Positions 15,738 through 23,182 of a stretch of 36,261 nt of DNA are shown piece after piece. Positions within the stretch are counted from its first letter, which is position 1. Each line of letters begins with the position of its first letter. The translations under genes were made by a program, and so were the position numbers. Source of the stretch: CAYTRP01 sp964625145 (GTDB lineage Bacteria > Sumerlaeota > Sumerlaeia > SLMS01 > JAHLLQ01); contig CAZVAQ010000019.1 of NCBI GenBank assembly GCA_964625145.1, positions 1 through 36,261 on the forward strand, read 5' to 3'. The notes beneath the pieces are model-generated. The model had not been told where the DNA came from. It saw only the letters and a list, made by a program, of their open reading frames with translations, and ran no database searches.

Positions 15738-17035
15738 TACACTCCTGCCGCAACCTTTCGCAAGATCCCGAATGCCTTCTCCAGATCCTCATCCGGAATT
15801 GTCAGCGGCATCAGCGTGCGGATCACGTTGCCGCTGGCCGTCATCAGCAACAACCCGTTCTCGCGCGCCGCGCCAACAAAACGCGCCACGCGGTCCATGT
15901 CCGGCCGGCCGGAAATCGGATCAACGACCTCGATCGCACACATCGCCCCGAGCCCGCGCGCATTCGCGAAATACGAATGCGTCTTCTCCAATTCCTCCAG
16001 CACCGCCAAAGTCTTGCGTCCGATCTCCTCGGCCCGCTGCGGCAGCTTCTCGTCCCGCATGATGTCCAACACCGCATTCGCCGCGGCGCACGCGATCGGA
16101 TTGCCGCCATAGGTGCCGCCAATGCCGCCGACTCCCGGCGCGTCCATGATCTCCGTGCGCGACGTCACAGCACTAAGCACCAACCCGCCCGCCAACGACT
16201 TCGCCATCGCGATCATGTCGGGCTCCATCTTGTAGCGCTCGCAGGCGAACATCGACCCGCAGCGCCCGAAGCCCGCCTGCACTTCGTCGCTCACGAACAG
16301 GATCCCGTTCTCCGTGCAACGCTCGCGCAGCAGGCGCATCGCCACCGGGTGCAGCGGCAGGAAGCCGCCTTCGCCCAGGACCGGCTCCACCAACACGCAG
16401 GCCACGTTCTCCGCCTCGCAATGATACGCGAACAAATGATCCAGCGCCGCGTTGCACTCCGCTTCAACTTCCGCGTCGCTCTTGTGACGCGGCAGCGCAA
16501 AGAACGGCTCGTACGGCAGGCGATAGACTTCAGGAGCGAACGGCCCGAAGCCGGCCGAGTACGGCTTGCACTTGCCGGTCAGCGTCATACCCAGCAGCGT
16601 GCGCCCGTGAAAGCCACGCTCGAATGCCACCACGCCACTGCGCTTCGTGTAGAAGCGGGCGATCTTCACTGCGTTCTCGCCGGCTTCCGCGCCGCTGTTG
16701 AAGAACACCGTCTTGCAAGGTCCCGAAATCGGCACCAACTCGTTGAGCCGCTCGGCAAGGCGCACATACTCCTCGTACATCACGACGTTGAAGCCCGTGT
16801 GCAGGAACTTGTCCGCCTGCGCCTTCACCGCCGCGACAACCCGGGGATGATTGTGTCCGACGTTCACCACGCCAATGCCGCCGCAGAAGTCGATGTACTC
16901 CTTCCCTTCCACGTCCCAGATGCGCGCGTTCTCCGCACGCTCCGCAAAAACCGGCGCCACAAAGAACATCCCGCGCGGCACCGCCGCCTCGCGCCGCTTC
17001 AAAAGTTCCGCATTGGTCAATGTCGCAGTCGTCAT
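15737..17035 (-). CDS. gabT: Class III aminotransferase, 4-aminobutyrate aminotransferase-like
   Basis: 432 aa, PLP-dependent fold-type I. It is predicted to convert 4-aminobutyrate plus 2-oxoglutarate to succinate semialdehyde plus glutamate. Key sites: FFNSGAEAGENAVKIAR (PLP phosphate loop, about 111-127), GFHGRTLLGMTLTGK, LVEPVLGEGGF, the cofactor Asp250 in SDEVQAGFGRCG, and the Schiff-base Lys279 in AMAKSLAGG. The start is the ATG at 17035, with AAAGG about 9 bp upstream. The frame extends upstream only through the heptad array. It is last in a minus-strand cluster with a deacylase, CoA-transferase and thiolase, where GABA would be the expected product, supporting a GabT role. Related enzymes (5-aminovalerate, acetylornithine aminotransferases) cannot be excluded. 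Confidence 0.85.
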   Translation of the reverse strand: MTTATLTNAELLKRREAAVPRGMFFVAPVFAERAENARIWDVEGKEYIDFCGGIGVVNVGHNHPRVVAAVKAQADKFLHTGFNVVMYEEYVRLAERLNELVPISGPCKTVFFNSGAEAGENAVKIARFYTKRSGVVAFERGFHGRTLLGMTLTGKCKPYSAGFGPFAPEVYRLPYEPFFALPRHKSDAEVEAECNAALDHLFAYHCEAENVACVLVEPVLGEGGFLPLHPVAMRLLRERCTENGILFVSDEVQAGFGRCGSMFACERYKMEPDMIAMAKSLAGGLVLSAVTSRTEIMDAPGVGGIGGTYGGNPIACAAANAVLDIMRDEKLPQRAEEIGRKTLAVLEELEKTHSYFANARGLGAMCAIEVVDPISGRPDMDRVARFVGAARENGLLLMTASGNVIRTLMPLTIPDEDLEKAFGILRKVAAGV

Positions 17036-17092
17036 CGCAATCAACCTTTCGTGTGCAATGGATCCATCAACAACATCACATCTCCCCCCAAT

Positions 17093-17197
17093 TTCATCCT
17101 TCATCCTTCCGCCTTCATCCTTCATCCTTCATCCGTCATCCCTCATCCTTCATCCTTCATCCTTCATCCTTCCTCCCTCATCCTTCCGCCTTCACCA
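17093..17197. repeat. Heptanucleotide tandem array, unit TTCATCC, about 15 units
   Basis: The longest such array here: fifteen consecutive 7-mers without phase change, mostly TTCATCC, with variants TTCCGCC, GTCATCC, CTCATCC, TTCCTCC and a final TTCACCA. It starts inside the last codons of the minus-strand thiolase gene (its Glu-Gly-stop is written by the repeat, stop at 17178-17180) and runs towards the gabT-like start. On the coding (minus) strand the unit is GGATGAA, which carries overlapping SD-like AAGGA, ATG and TGA. Because 7 is not a multiple of 3, every frame meets a TGA within 21 bp. Confidence 0.92.
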
Positions 17198-18332
17198 CAA
17201 CTCCCATCCCCTGTCCTCCCCCAATACACAGCGCGGCCACACCGATCTTCAAATTCCGCGCGCGCAGCGCATTCACCAGCGTCACCACCAACCGCAAGCC
17301 CGTGCACCCAAGCGGATGCCCGATCGCCACGGCGCCGCCATTCACGTTCAGCTTCTCCTGCGGAATTGCGCAGTCGTGCTGCTCCAGATGCCGCAGCACC
17401 GCCAGCACCTGCGTGGCAAATGCCTCGTTGATCTCGAACAGATCGACATCCTTCACCGACAGCCCGTGCTCCGCCAACAATTGCGGAATCACCAGCGCCG
17501 GCCCCAGGCCCATGCGACGCGGATCGAGCCCCACCGTCGCCGCGCCCAGCAAATACGCATCCGGCCGCACGCCTTCGCGTTCGGCAACGGCGCGCGACAT
17601 CACGATCGCCGAAGCCGCACCGTCATTCAGCGGCGACGAGTTCCCCGCCGTCACGCGGCCGTCCTTGCGAAACGCGGGCTTCAGCTTCGCCAGCTTCTCC
17701 AGCGTCGTGTCCGCGCGCGGGCATTCGTCCGCCGGTTGTTCGCCGGGCACAATCTCCGCGGCCGTCTCGCCGCGTTCGCGCGCGGCAATCGCCAGCTCAT
17801 GACTGCGCAGCGCGAACGCATCCATCTCCTCGCGCGTGATCATGAACTCATCCGCCAGGATCTCCGCCGTCTCGCCCATGGGCGGATCGCCACAGGCTTC
17901 ATGCGCCATGCGGATCTTGTAAGGCCGCGGCTCGAAATACGAATAAGCGCGCGGCGTCTTCTCGAACAGCCACGGCGAACGGCTCGCGCTTTCCACACCG
18001 CCCACCAACACCGCCCTCGCACCGCCCACCGCAATGCGCTGTGCGCCGAGGACCAACGCCTCCATGCTCGAAGCGCACTGCCGGTCCACCGTCATCGCCG
18101 GAACATCCTCCGGCAGTCCCGCCTCCAGCGCCGCGACGCGCGCGATGTTGCCCACCGAATTGCGTACGTTCCCGACGATCACCTCGTCCACATCCACGCC
18201 CACGCGCGTGACGGTCGTCCGCATGCTTTCCGACTGCAGATCAAACGCCTCGCGAGCCGCAAGGATCCCCCCCAGCCGCCCGATCGGCGTCCGCACCAAA
18301 CCCGAAATTGCCATCGGCTCAGCAAACTTCAT
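17178..18332 (-). CDS. Thiolase (acetyl-CoA C-acyltransferase family)
   Basis: 384-aa thiolase. It is predicted to cleave a 3-ketoacyl-CoA with CoA to acetyl-CoA and a shortened acyl-CoA. Catalytic residues are all visible: the acyl-enzyme Cys86 in DRQCASSM, His339 in AVAIGHPLGCTG, and Cys369 in ALCIGGGQGMG; the NEAFA motif is also present. Length and N-terminus (AISGLVRTPIGRLGG) are typical. The start is the ATG at 18332 with AAGGA about 10 bp upstream. It sits between a yodQ-like deacylase and a gabT-like aminotransferase, which suggests 3-keto-6-acetamidohexanoyl-CoA as substrate. That substrate is inference; the sequence alone would also fit acetoacetyl-CoA or fatty 3-ketoacyl-CoA. Its last codons and stop lie inside a heptad array. 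Confidence 0.92.
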   Translation of the reverse strand: MKFAEPMAISGLVRTPIGRLGGILAAREAFDLQSESMRTTVTRVGVDVDEVIVGNVRNSVGNIARVAALEAGLPEDVPAMTVDRQCASSMEALVLGAQRIAVGGARAVLVGGVESASRSPWLFEKTPRAYSYFEPRPYKIRMAHEACGDPPMGETAEILADEFMITREEMDAFALRSHELAIAARERGETAAEIVPGEQPADECPRADTTLEKLAKLKPAFRKDGRVTAGNSSPLNDGAASAIVMSRAVAEREGVRPDAYLLGAATVGLDPRRMGLGPALVIPQLLAEHGLSVKDVDLFEINEAFATQVLAVLRHLEQHDCAIPQEKLNVNGGAVAIGHPLGCTGLRLVVTLVNALRARNLKIGVAALCIGGGQGMGVVVKAEG

Positions 18333-18486
18333 CGTGAATGGATCCTTGGGGCACGCTGATACAAGGTTTCGTGGCGGATGTCGTGTCGCTCTTCTCCACT
18401 TCCATCTGTCTTGAAGGCGAATAGAGTGACCGCCCGTCTGACGGTGGCTGGTTCGGCGCAAGCAAGCGCGCGCACTCCACAGCCAC

Positions 18487-18548
18487 CTCATCCTTCATCC
18501 TTGATCCTTCCTCTTCACTCTTCACTCTTCACCCTTCACCCTTCTAAC
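18487..18548. repeat. Heptanucleotide tandem array, TTCATCC and TTCACTC/TTCACCC units
   Basis: About nine units: CTCATCC, TTCATCC, TTGATCC, one 6-bp slip, then TTCACTC x2, TTCACCC x2 and a degenerate end. It occupies the gap upstream of the thiolase gene and contains the stop codon (18522-18524) of the yodQ-like gene, whose last residues (VKGEE) are written by the repeat. Confidence 0.88.
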
Positions 18549-19838
18549 CCCGCACCATTCGGCGATGAAACGCGCGAACACGTGCGCCACACGCTGCATG
18601 GAATCGATGCTCACCTTCTCGTCCACGCCGTGGATGTTGCGCGCCACCGGCCCGTAGCACGTCGCCGGGCAGTTGCTGTACAGGTTGAACATGCGCACGT
18701 CCGTCGTCGCCGTCGAGATGTACTCCTTCGGCGGCGCGCCGTGAACATCCTTGTGCGCCTTGGCCAATGCCTCGCCCAGCGCCGACTTCGGGTCGAACGT
18801 CGCGCCCTCCGCCTGGAAGCCCACATACTCCACCTTCGGCGGGAACTCCTTCAGGAAGGGATCGCTCATCGCCGCCCTGTGGATGCACGCCTCCACCTTT
18901 GCCCGCAGGTCCTTCAGGCTCTGTCCCGGGAACAGCGCCAGCCGGAAGCGCGTGACGCATTCACCGGCGACCGTACTGGCCCAATCGCCGCCGCGGATCA
19001 CGCCCACGTTCAGGTTGATCGGATGCGGCACATTCTTGTACGCGGGGTGGATGTTCTCCGGCGCGTTCAGTTCCTTCTCCAGCTCGCGCAGCGCCTTGAT
19101 CAGCACATACGTCTTCTCGATGGCGTTCTCCCCCTCGCCCGCGGTCTGCACATGCGTCGTCCGCCCCAGCACCCGCGTCTGGAACCACATCACGCCGACT
19201 TGATGCGTCAGGATCGTCTCGCCGAACGGCTCCGGGATGATGCACGCGTCGGCCGTGTAGCCCTCCTCCACCATCGTCAGCGCGCCGTTGCCGGTGCATT
19301 CCTCCTCGATCACCGATTGGAACTGCACCTGCGACGCCGGCACATAGCCCAAGTCCCGCAGCGCAACCAACGCCCACAGCGCGCACACATTCCCGCCCTT
19401 CATGTCGCCCGCGCCGCGCGCGCTCATCCAATCCTCGCCGTTCTCCTCCTTCAGCAACATGTCCGGCTCAAAGGGCGGCAGCGTCCACAACCGCATCGGC
19501 TCGGCGCTCACCACGTCCACATGGCCGTTGAACGCCAGCGTCTTCCCCTGCTTCTCCCCCGGCTCGTGAATGCCCACCACGTTGTAGCGATTCTCGTAGG
19601 ACCAATCGACGGGGCTCGCCCCCGGGTGCCCCGCGATCTCCTGGATGTTGATCGGCACCCGCTTCACTTCCAGACCGAGATTCTCGTACACCTTGGCGAT
19701 GTACTCCTGCGCAGGCGCCTCCTGGCCCAACACGCTGTTGTAGCGGATCCACCCGGCCAGGGTGTGCGTCGCCCACGTGCGCCGCTCCGCAATCGCCGTC
19801 TCCAGGTCCTTCGCCAGTTGCTCGATCTGAACACTCAT
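18522..19838 (-). CDS. M20-family ArgE/DapE-like deacylase, YodQ-like
   Basis: 438-aa di-zinc amidohydrolase. Metal-site motifs: LAFNGHVDVV (His106, Asp108), RGAGDMKGG (bridging Asp145), VIEEECTGNGA (catalytic Glu178 and metal Glu179) and a late GPVARNIHGVDEKVSI with the last His ligand near 408. Family members remove acyl groups from N-acylated amino acids. Position directly after CoA-transferase subunit B, as in Bacillus yodR-yodQ, points to deacetylation of 4-acetamidobutyrate (or its CoA ester) to GABA; this substrate is inferred. The start is the ATG at 19838, with GGGAGA 8 bp upstream and a 1-bp overlap with the yodR-like stop (TGATG). The C-terminus runs into a heptad array. The selenium-linked hydrolase YgeY is a related alternative. 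Confidence 0.88.
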   Translation of the reverse strand: MSVQIEQLAKDLETAIAERRTWATHTLAGWIRYNSVLGQEAPAQEYIAKVYENLGLEVKRVPINIQEIAGHPGASPVDWSYENRYNVVGIHEPGEKQGKTLAFNGHVDVVSAEPMRLWTLPPFEPDMLLKEENGEDWMSARGAGDMKGGNVCALWALVALRDLGYVPASQVQFQSVIEEECTGNGALTMVEEGYTADACIIPEPFGETILTHQVGVMWFQTRVLGRTTHVQTAGEGENAIEKTYVLIKALRELEKELNAPENIHPAYKNVPHPINLNVGVIRGGDWASTVAGECVTRFRLALFPGQSLKDLRAKVEACIHRAAMSDPFLKEFPPKVEYVGFQAEGATFDPKSALGEALAKAHKDVHGAPPKEYISTATTDVRMFNLYSNCPATCYGPVARNIHGVDEKVSIDSMQRVAHVFARFIAEWCGVRRVKGEE

Positions 19839-20500
19839 CAGTCTGTCTCCCATCGCTCGAGGTCTTTGGAAACCCTACCGACTTCGCACTCGATTCCTTC
19901 AAGGGCCGATTCAACAGAATGATCCGGATGCACGCTGGCCAACGCAAGCCGACCTTCCACCCGGCGGAACACCGCCCGCTCCGTGATGAGCGTATCCACG
20001 CACCGCGGCGCCGTCAGCGGCAGCGAGCAGCGCTCGACCAGCTTCCCCCGGCCGTGCTTGTCCAGATGCCGGCTCACGACGACCACGCGGCGCGCCTTCT
20101 GCGCCAATTCCATCCCCCCGCCCATACCGGGCGTCAGCCTGCCCGGAATCATCCAGTTCGCCAGATCCCCCTCCAGGCTCACCTCGAACGCCCCCAGGAT
20201 CGCCATGTCCAGCCGGCCGCCCCGCACGATGGAAAAGCTCATCAGGCTGTCGAACAGCGCCGCGCCCTTCAGCAGCGTGCAAGCGCGTCCCCCCGCATCG
20301 ATCAACCAATGATCGCGTCCGTGACCCGGATCCGCCGGCCCCATCCCCACAAAGCCGTTCTCCGAATGCAACAGCACCGGGAATCCCGGCGGCAAAACCC
20401 CCGGCACCAGAGTCGGCAGGCCGATCCCCAGATTCACCAACATCCCCGGCCGCAATTCCGCCGCCGCCCGCTTGACGATCGCCTGTTCCTGTTCGTTCAT
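19838..20500 (-). CDS. 3-oxoacid CoA-transferase subunit B, YodR/AtoA-like
   Basis: 220 aa, the catalytic subunit of a family I CoA-transferase. It carries the SENG motif with the covalent Glu47 (LLHSENGFVGMG), preceded by LVNLGIGLPTLV, and the later GRLDMAILGAFEVSLEGDLA and PGMGGGMELA blocks. It should pair with the alpha subunit encoded directly upstream (20571-21281) and move CoA from an acyl-CoA donor to a 3-keto acid. The start is the ATG at 20500 with GAGGAG just upstream. The deacylase gene overlaps its stop. The 70-bp gap from the alpha-subunit gene is AT-richer and contains an ATTCATA heptad array. The order alpha, beta, deacylase is as in Bacillus yodS-yodR-yodQ. Confidence 0.93.
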   Translation of the reverse strand: MNEQEQAIVKRAAAELRPGMLVNLGIGLPTLVPGVLPPGFPVLLHSENGFVGMGPADPGHGRDHWLIDAGGRACTLLKGAALFDSLMSFSIVRGGRLDMAILGAFEVSLEGDLANWMIPGRLTPGMGGGMELAQKARRVVVVSRHLDKHGRGKLVERCSLPLTAPRCVDTLITERAVFRRVEGRLALASVHPDHSVESALEGIECEVGRVSKDLERWETD

Positions 20501-20548
20501 TCAGCTCCTCACCCACCAATTAAAACTCAGTATGAAATACTTTCTGTT

Positions 20549-20569
20549 ATTCATAATTCATAATTCACA
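20549..20569. repeat. Heptanucleotide tandem repeat, unit ATTCATA x3
   Basis: ATTCATA, ATTCATA, ATTCACA. It lies 2 bp beyond the stop (20571-20573) of the minus-strand CoA-transferase alpha-subunit gene and inside the AT-richer 70-bp gap before the beta-subunit gene. The unit is the same 7-mer family as the array at 4-24. Confidence 0.8.
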
Positions 20570-20570
20570 C

Positions 20571-21281
20571 TTATTCCTCCAGCCGTCCGCCCATGTGGGG
20601 CCTTGGCTGCGCCTGCACCACTGCATCCACAAACACGCACGGCAGGTGGATGTTCTCCGGCTCCAGCTCCCCCACCTCCACGATATGCTTCGCCTCCACG
20701 ATGACCTTGTCCGCGGCCATCCCCATCACGACCGACATGTTGCGGTTGGACCCGCGCCACCAACAATTCCCCGCACGGTCCGCCACATCCGCGCACAGCA
20801 AGGCCACATCGCCCCGCAGCGCCCGCTCCAGCAGCCACGTCCTGCCATCCAGCTCCACCGTCGGCTTGCCGTCGGCCACGATCGTGCCCATGCCGATGTC
20901 CGTCAGGAACGCGGGAATCCCCGCGCCGCCCGCGCGCAGGCGCTCGGCGAAGATCCCCTGCGGCACCAACTCGCAGGCAATCTCCCCCACGTTCATTCGC
21001 GTGATGAAGTCAGGATTCAGCCCCACATGCGTCGCGATCAGGCGCGACACCATCCCGCGCTCGATCAGCATGCCGATGCCGATGCCCGGCTCGTTTGCGT
21101 CATTCTTGACCAGCGCCAGATTACGAAACTCGTCCGCATGCTCGGCCAGGAAAGTCAGGATCGAGAACGGCACCCCGCCGCGGCCGAACCCGGCCACCAG
21201 GATGGTCTGTCCGGACGCCACACGCCCTCGCACCGCTTCTTCCAGCGGCGCCACCTTGTTCATCAGCGTCCCGGCCGTCAT
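20571..21281 (-). CDS. 3-oxoacid CoA-transferase subunit A, YodS/AtoD-like
   Basis: 236 aa, the alpha subunit of a family I CoA-transferase. The CoA-binding Gly-rich segment GQTILVAGFGRGGVPFSIL is near the N-terminus. It is followed by LALVKNDANEPGIGIGMLI, VGEIACELVPQGIFAERLRA, GAGIPAFLTDIGMGT and DVALLCADVADRAGN, the usual order for this family. The start is the ATG at 21281, preceded by a GGGGGTGG purine stretch; a TTG at 21302 or an ATG at 21263 are alternatives. It lacks the catalytic Glu, which is in subunit B, so both are needed. A gap of 249 bp holding a hairpin element separates it from the yodT-like gene upstream, so it may have its own promoter. Confidence 0.92.
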   Translation of the reverse strand: MTAGTLMNKVAPLEEAVRGRVASGQTILVAGFGRGGVPFSILTFLAEHADEFRNLALVKNDANEPGIGIGMLIERGMVSRLIATHVGLNPDFITRMNVGEIACELVPQGIFAERLRAGGAGIPAFLTDIGMGTIVADGKPTVELDGRTWLLERALRGDVALLCADVADRAGNCWWRGSNRNMSVVMGMAADKVIVEAKHIVEVGELEPENIHLPCVFVDAVVQAQPRPHMGGRLEE

Positions 21282-21386
21282 GCCGCCACCCCCGCCTGAC
21301 AATGAATCACCCTCTGCCAGCCCTCGGCCCGCCCGCCTTCTTGAAATCTGTCAGCCGATTCTACAATAGTCAAAAATCACACCCCC

Positions 21387-21486
21387 AAAGGAGCATGGCC
21401 ATCTTGGCCATGACGCTTTTACTACTGTGCTGAGCTTCTGAGAGGAGCTTGAGACTGGCTGGTCTGGGGCAGGATGCCCCAGCTAC
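21387..21486. repeat. Dispersed intergenic hairpin element, copy 2
   Basis: About 100 bp sharing its ends and centre with 14559-14693. It has two clean hairpins: 21394-21412 (8-bp stem CATGGCCA, loop TCT) and 21464-21482 (8-bp stem CTGGGGCA, loop GGA). Copy 1 keeps parts of both but has an insertion in the second. It lies 45 bp beyond the stop of the yodT-like gene, within the catabolic cluster, and could attenuate or end transcription between that gene and the CoA-transferase genes. Confidence 0.7.
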
Positions 21487-21530
21487 CTTGCTGTGAACTC
21501 TCACACAGCGATCTGAGATCCGTACTCCCC

Positions 21531-23039
21531 TCACACGGTGATCCCTTCGGGCAACTGACCGCTCTCGGCCTCGGCCAATTCCTCGTGCCCGCTGGCATCC
21601 CCTTCCTCGTACTGCCGGGCCAGCAGGCGCTCCTCCAGCGACTTCTCCAGATCGACCAGCGTCTTCTCGAACAAGCCGAGCAACTCGTCCATCCCCGCAC
21701 GATCAATGATCAGCGGCGGCGCGATCAGGATGTGATCGCCGCGCAGGCCGTACAGCGAACGCCGCGGATAGATCAACAAGCCGTGCTCGCGCGCGATCTG
21801 CGTCGCATCCAGCGCCACCGTCCAATGCGTCGGGAAGGGATTATGCCCCTCCCGGTCCATCACGAACTCGACGCCGGCCAGCAATCCCCTGCCGCGCACA
21901 TCGCCAATGATCGGGTGCCGCTCCTGCATCTCGCGCAAACGCTCGTGCATGTATTCGCCCATCACGCGCGAATTCTCCACCAGGCCTTCGCGCTGGATGA
22001 TCTTCACAACCTCGCACGCGATGGCCGTGGAAAGCGGATTCCCCGCGTAGGTATGCCCGTGCTTGAACCCGCCGTCGTCCAGCACCGGCTCGGCGATTTC
22101 CGCCGTGGTCAGCACCGCGCTCATGGGCGCGTAGCCACCGGAGAGCCCCTTCGACAGCAGCACGATGTCCGGCGTCACATCCCAATGCTCATACCCAAAG
22201 AATGTCCCCGTGCGGCCGCAACCGGTCAGCACGTCGTCCACGATCAGGATGATCTGGTTCTCGTGGCAGATGCGCTCGATGATGCCCATGTACTCGTCCG
22301 GCGGCACCATCCCGCCGGTCGAGGCCCCACCGATGGGCTCCACGATCAACGCCGCGATGTTGTCCGCGCCGTATGTGTCGATCACGTGTTCCAACTGATG
22401 CGCGCACTCCACCTTGCACTTCGGGTACGTGCGTCCCAGCGGGCAGTGATAGCAGAACGGCGCCGGGATCTTCGGGAATTGGTTCATCATCGAATTGAAA
22501 GGAATGTTCAGCGGCGCGTACGACGTGCACGCCAAAGCCCCCAGCGTCGCCCCGTGATACGACGGCGAGCGCGAGATGATCAGCGACTTGGACTGCTTGC
22601 CCACCGACCACCAGAACTGCCGCGCCAACTTGATCCCCGTCTCCACCGCCTCCGAACCGGAGTTCACGAAGTACACATACTTCAGCTCCGGCGGCGACAG
22701 CTCCACCAGCAACTCGGCCAACTCGTTGGCCGGCTCGCTCTCGAACTGCGTCCGGTAGGTGAAGCTGATCTTGTCCATCTGCCGCATGGCCGCGGCCTGG
22801 ACTTCCTTGTTCCCATGCCCCAGGTTCGCGGAGATCGCCCCGCTGCAACCGTCGATGTACTTCTTGCCTTCCGTGTCCCAAATGTAAATCCCCTCGCCAT
22901 GGCTGGCAATGGGCAGGGGCTTTTGATCCCGATAGATGAGCGCAGAACGGCGCTGGCGTGGGGCTCCCGACGGAGCAGAAGAACCTTCCAACAGGGCAGA
23001 GACGGGACGTTGACGGTTCCCGGCTTTTTGCAGCGACAC
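21531..23039 (-). CDS. Class III aminotransferase, YodT-like
   Basis: 502-aa PLP enzyme. Core motifs: VNSGSEAVETGIKLAR, YHGATLGAL, LIVEPIGGASTGGM, the cofactor Asp in IVDDVLTGCGRTG (about 267-276) and the Schiff-base Lys297 in LLSKGLSGGYAPM. A cysteine-rich insert, CYHCPLGRTYPKCKVECAH, near residues 196-214 marks the subfamily that includes Bacillus YodT-type enzymes. The start is a GTG at 23039 with a perfect AGGAGG 9 bp upstream, giving a 37-residue non-conserved lead before IYRDQKPLP; GTG 23108 and TTG 22991 are weaker. It is the first gene of the catabolic cluster. The predicted reaction is transamination of N6-acetyl-beta-lysine to 3-keto-6-acetamidohexanoate; substrate is inferred from the neighbours. 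Confidence 0.87.
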   Translation of the reverse strand: MSLQKAGNRQRPVSALLEGSSAPSGAPRQRRSALIYRDQKPLPIASHGEGIYIWDTEGKKYIDGCSGAISANLGHGNKEVQAAAMRQMDKISFTYRTQFESEPANELAELLVELSPPELKYVYFVNSGSEAVETGIKLARQFWWSVGKQSKSLIISRSPSYHGATLGALACTSYAPLNIPFNSMMNQFPKIPAPFCYHCPLGRTYPKCKVECAHQLEHVIDTYGADNIAALIVEPIGGASTGGMVPPDEYMGIIERICHENQIILIVDDVLTGCGRTGTFFGYEHWDVTPDIVLLSKGLSGGYAPMSAVLTTAEIAEPVLDDGGFKHGHTYAGNPLSTAIACEVVKIIQREGLVENSRVMGEYMHERLREMQERHPIIGDVRGRGLLAGVEFVMDREGHNPFPTHWTVALDATQIAREHGLLIYPRRSLYGLRGDHILIAPPLIIDRAGMDELLGLFEKTLVDLEKSLEERLLARQYEEGDASGHEELAEAESGQLPEGITV

Positions 23040-23182
23040 GGGACTAGGCCTCCTGAACAAGTCGAAAAAACCAAGGGGCGCGCGACGCCGGAAAGAAGCG
23101 TCATGCACGGCCCCCAAGCGCAGAATTAGGGGCTCCAACGCGCGATTGCAAGGCTTTACCAGCACGCCCGCACCCGCAGGAA

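Noticed and set aside
17093..17197. Possible CRISPR array
   Set aside because: The units are 7 bp in direct contact with no spacers, so it is a simple tandem array.
18522..19838. Selenium-linked hydrolase YgeY instead of YodQ
   Set aside because: Both are M20 enzymes, but none of the selenium-linked ygeY neighbours are here and the yodT-S-R-Q order is; YodQ-like fits better, though not proven.
23040..23182. Sigma-70-like promoter upstream of the YodT-like gene (TTGCAA, 17 bp, TAATTC on the minus strand)
   Set aside because: The -10 hexamer matches consensus poorly and such chance hits are common; not enough to call.
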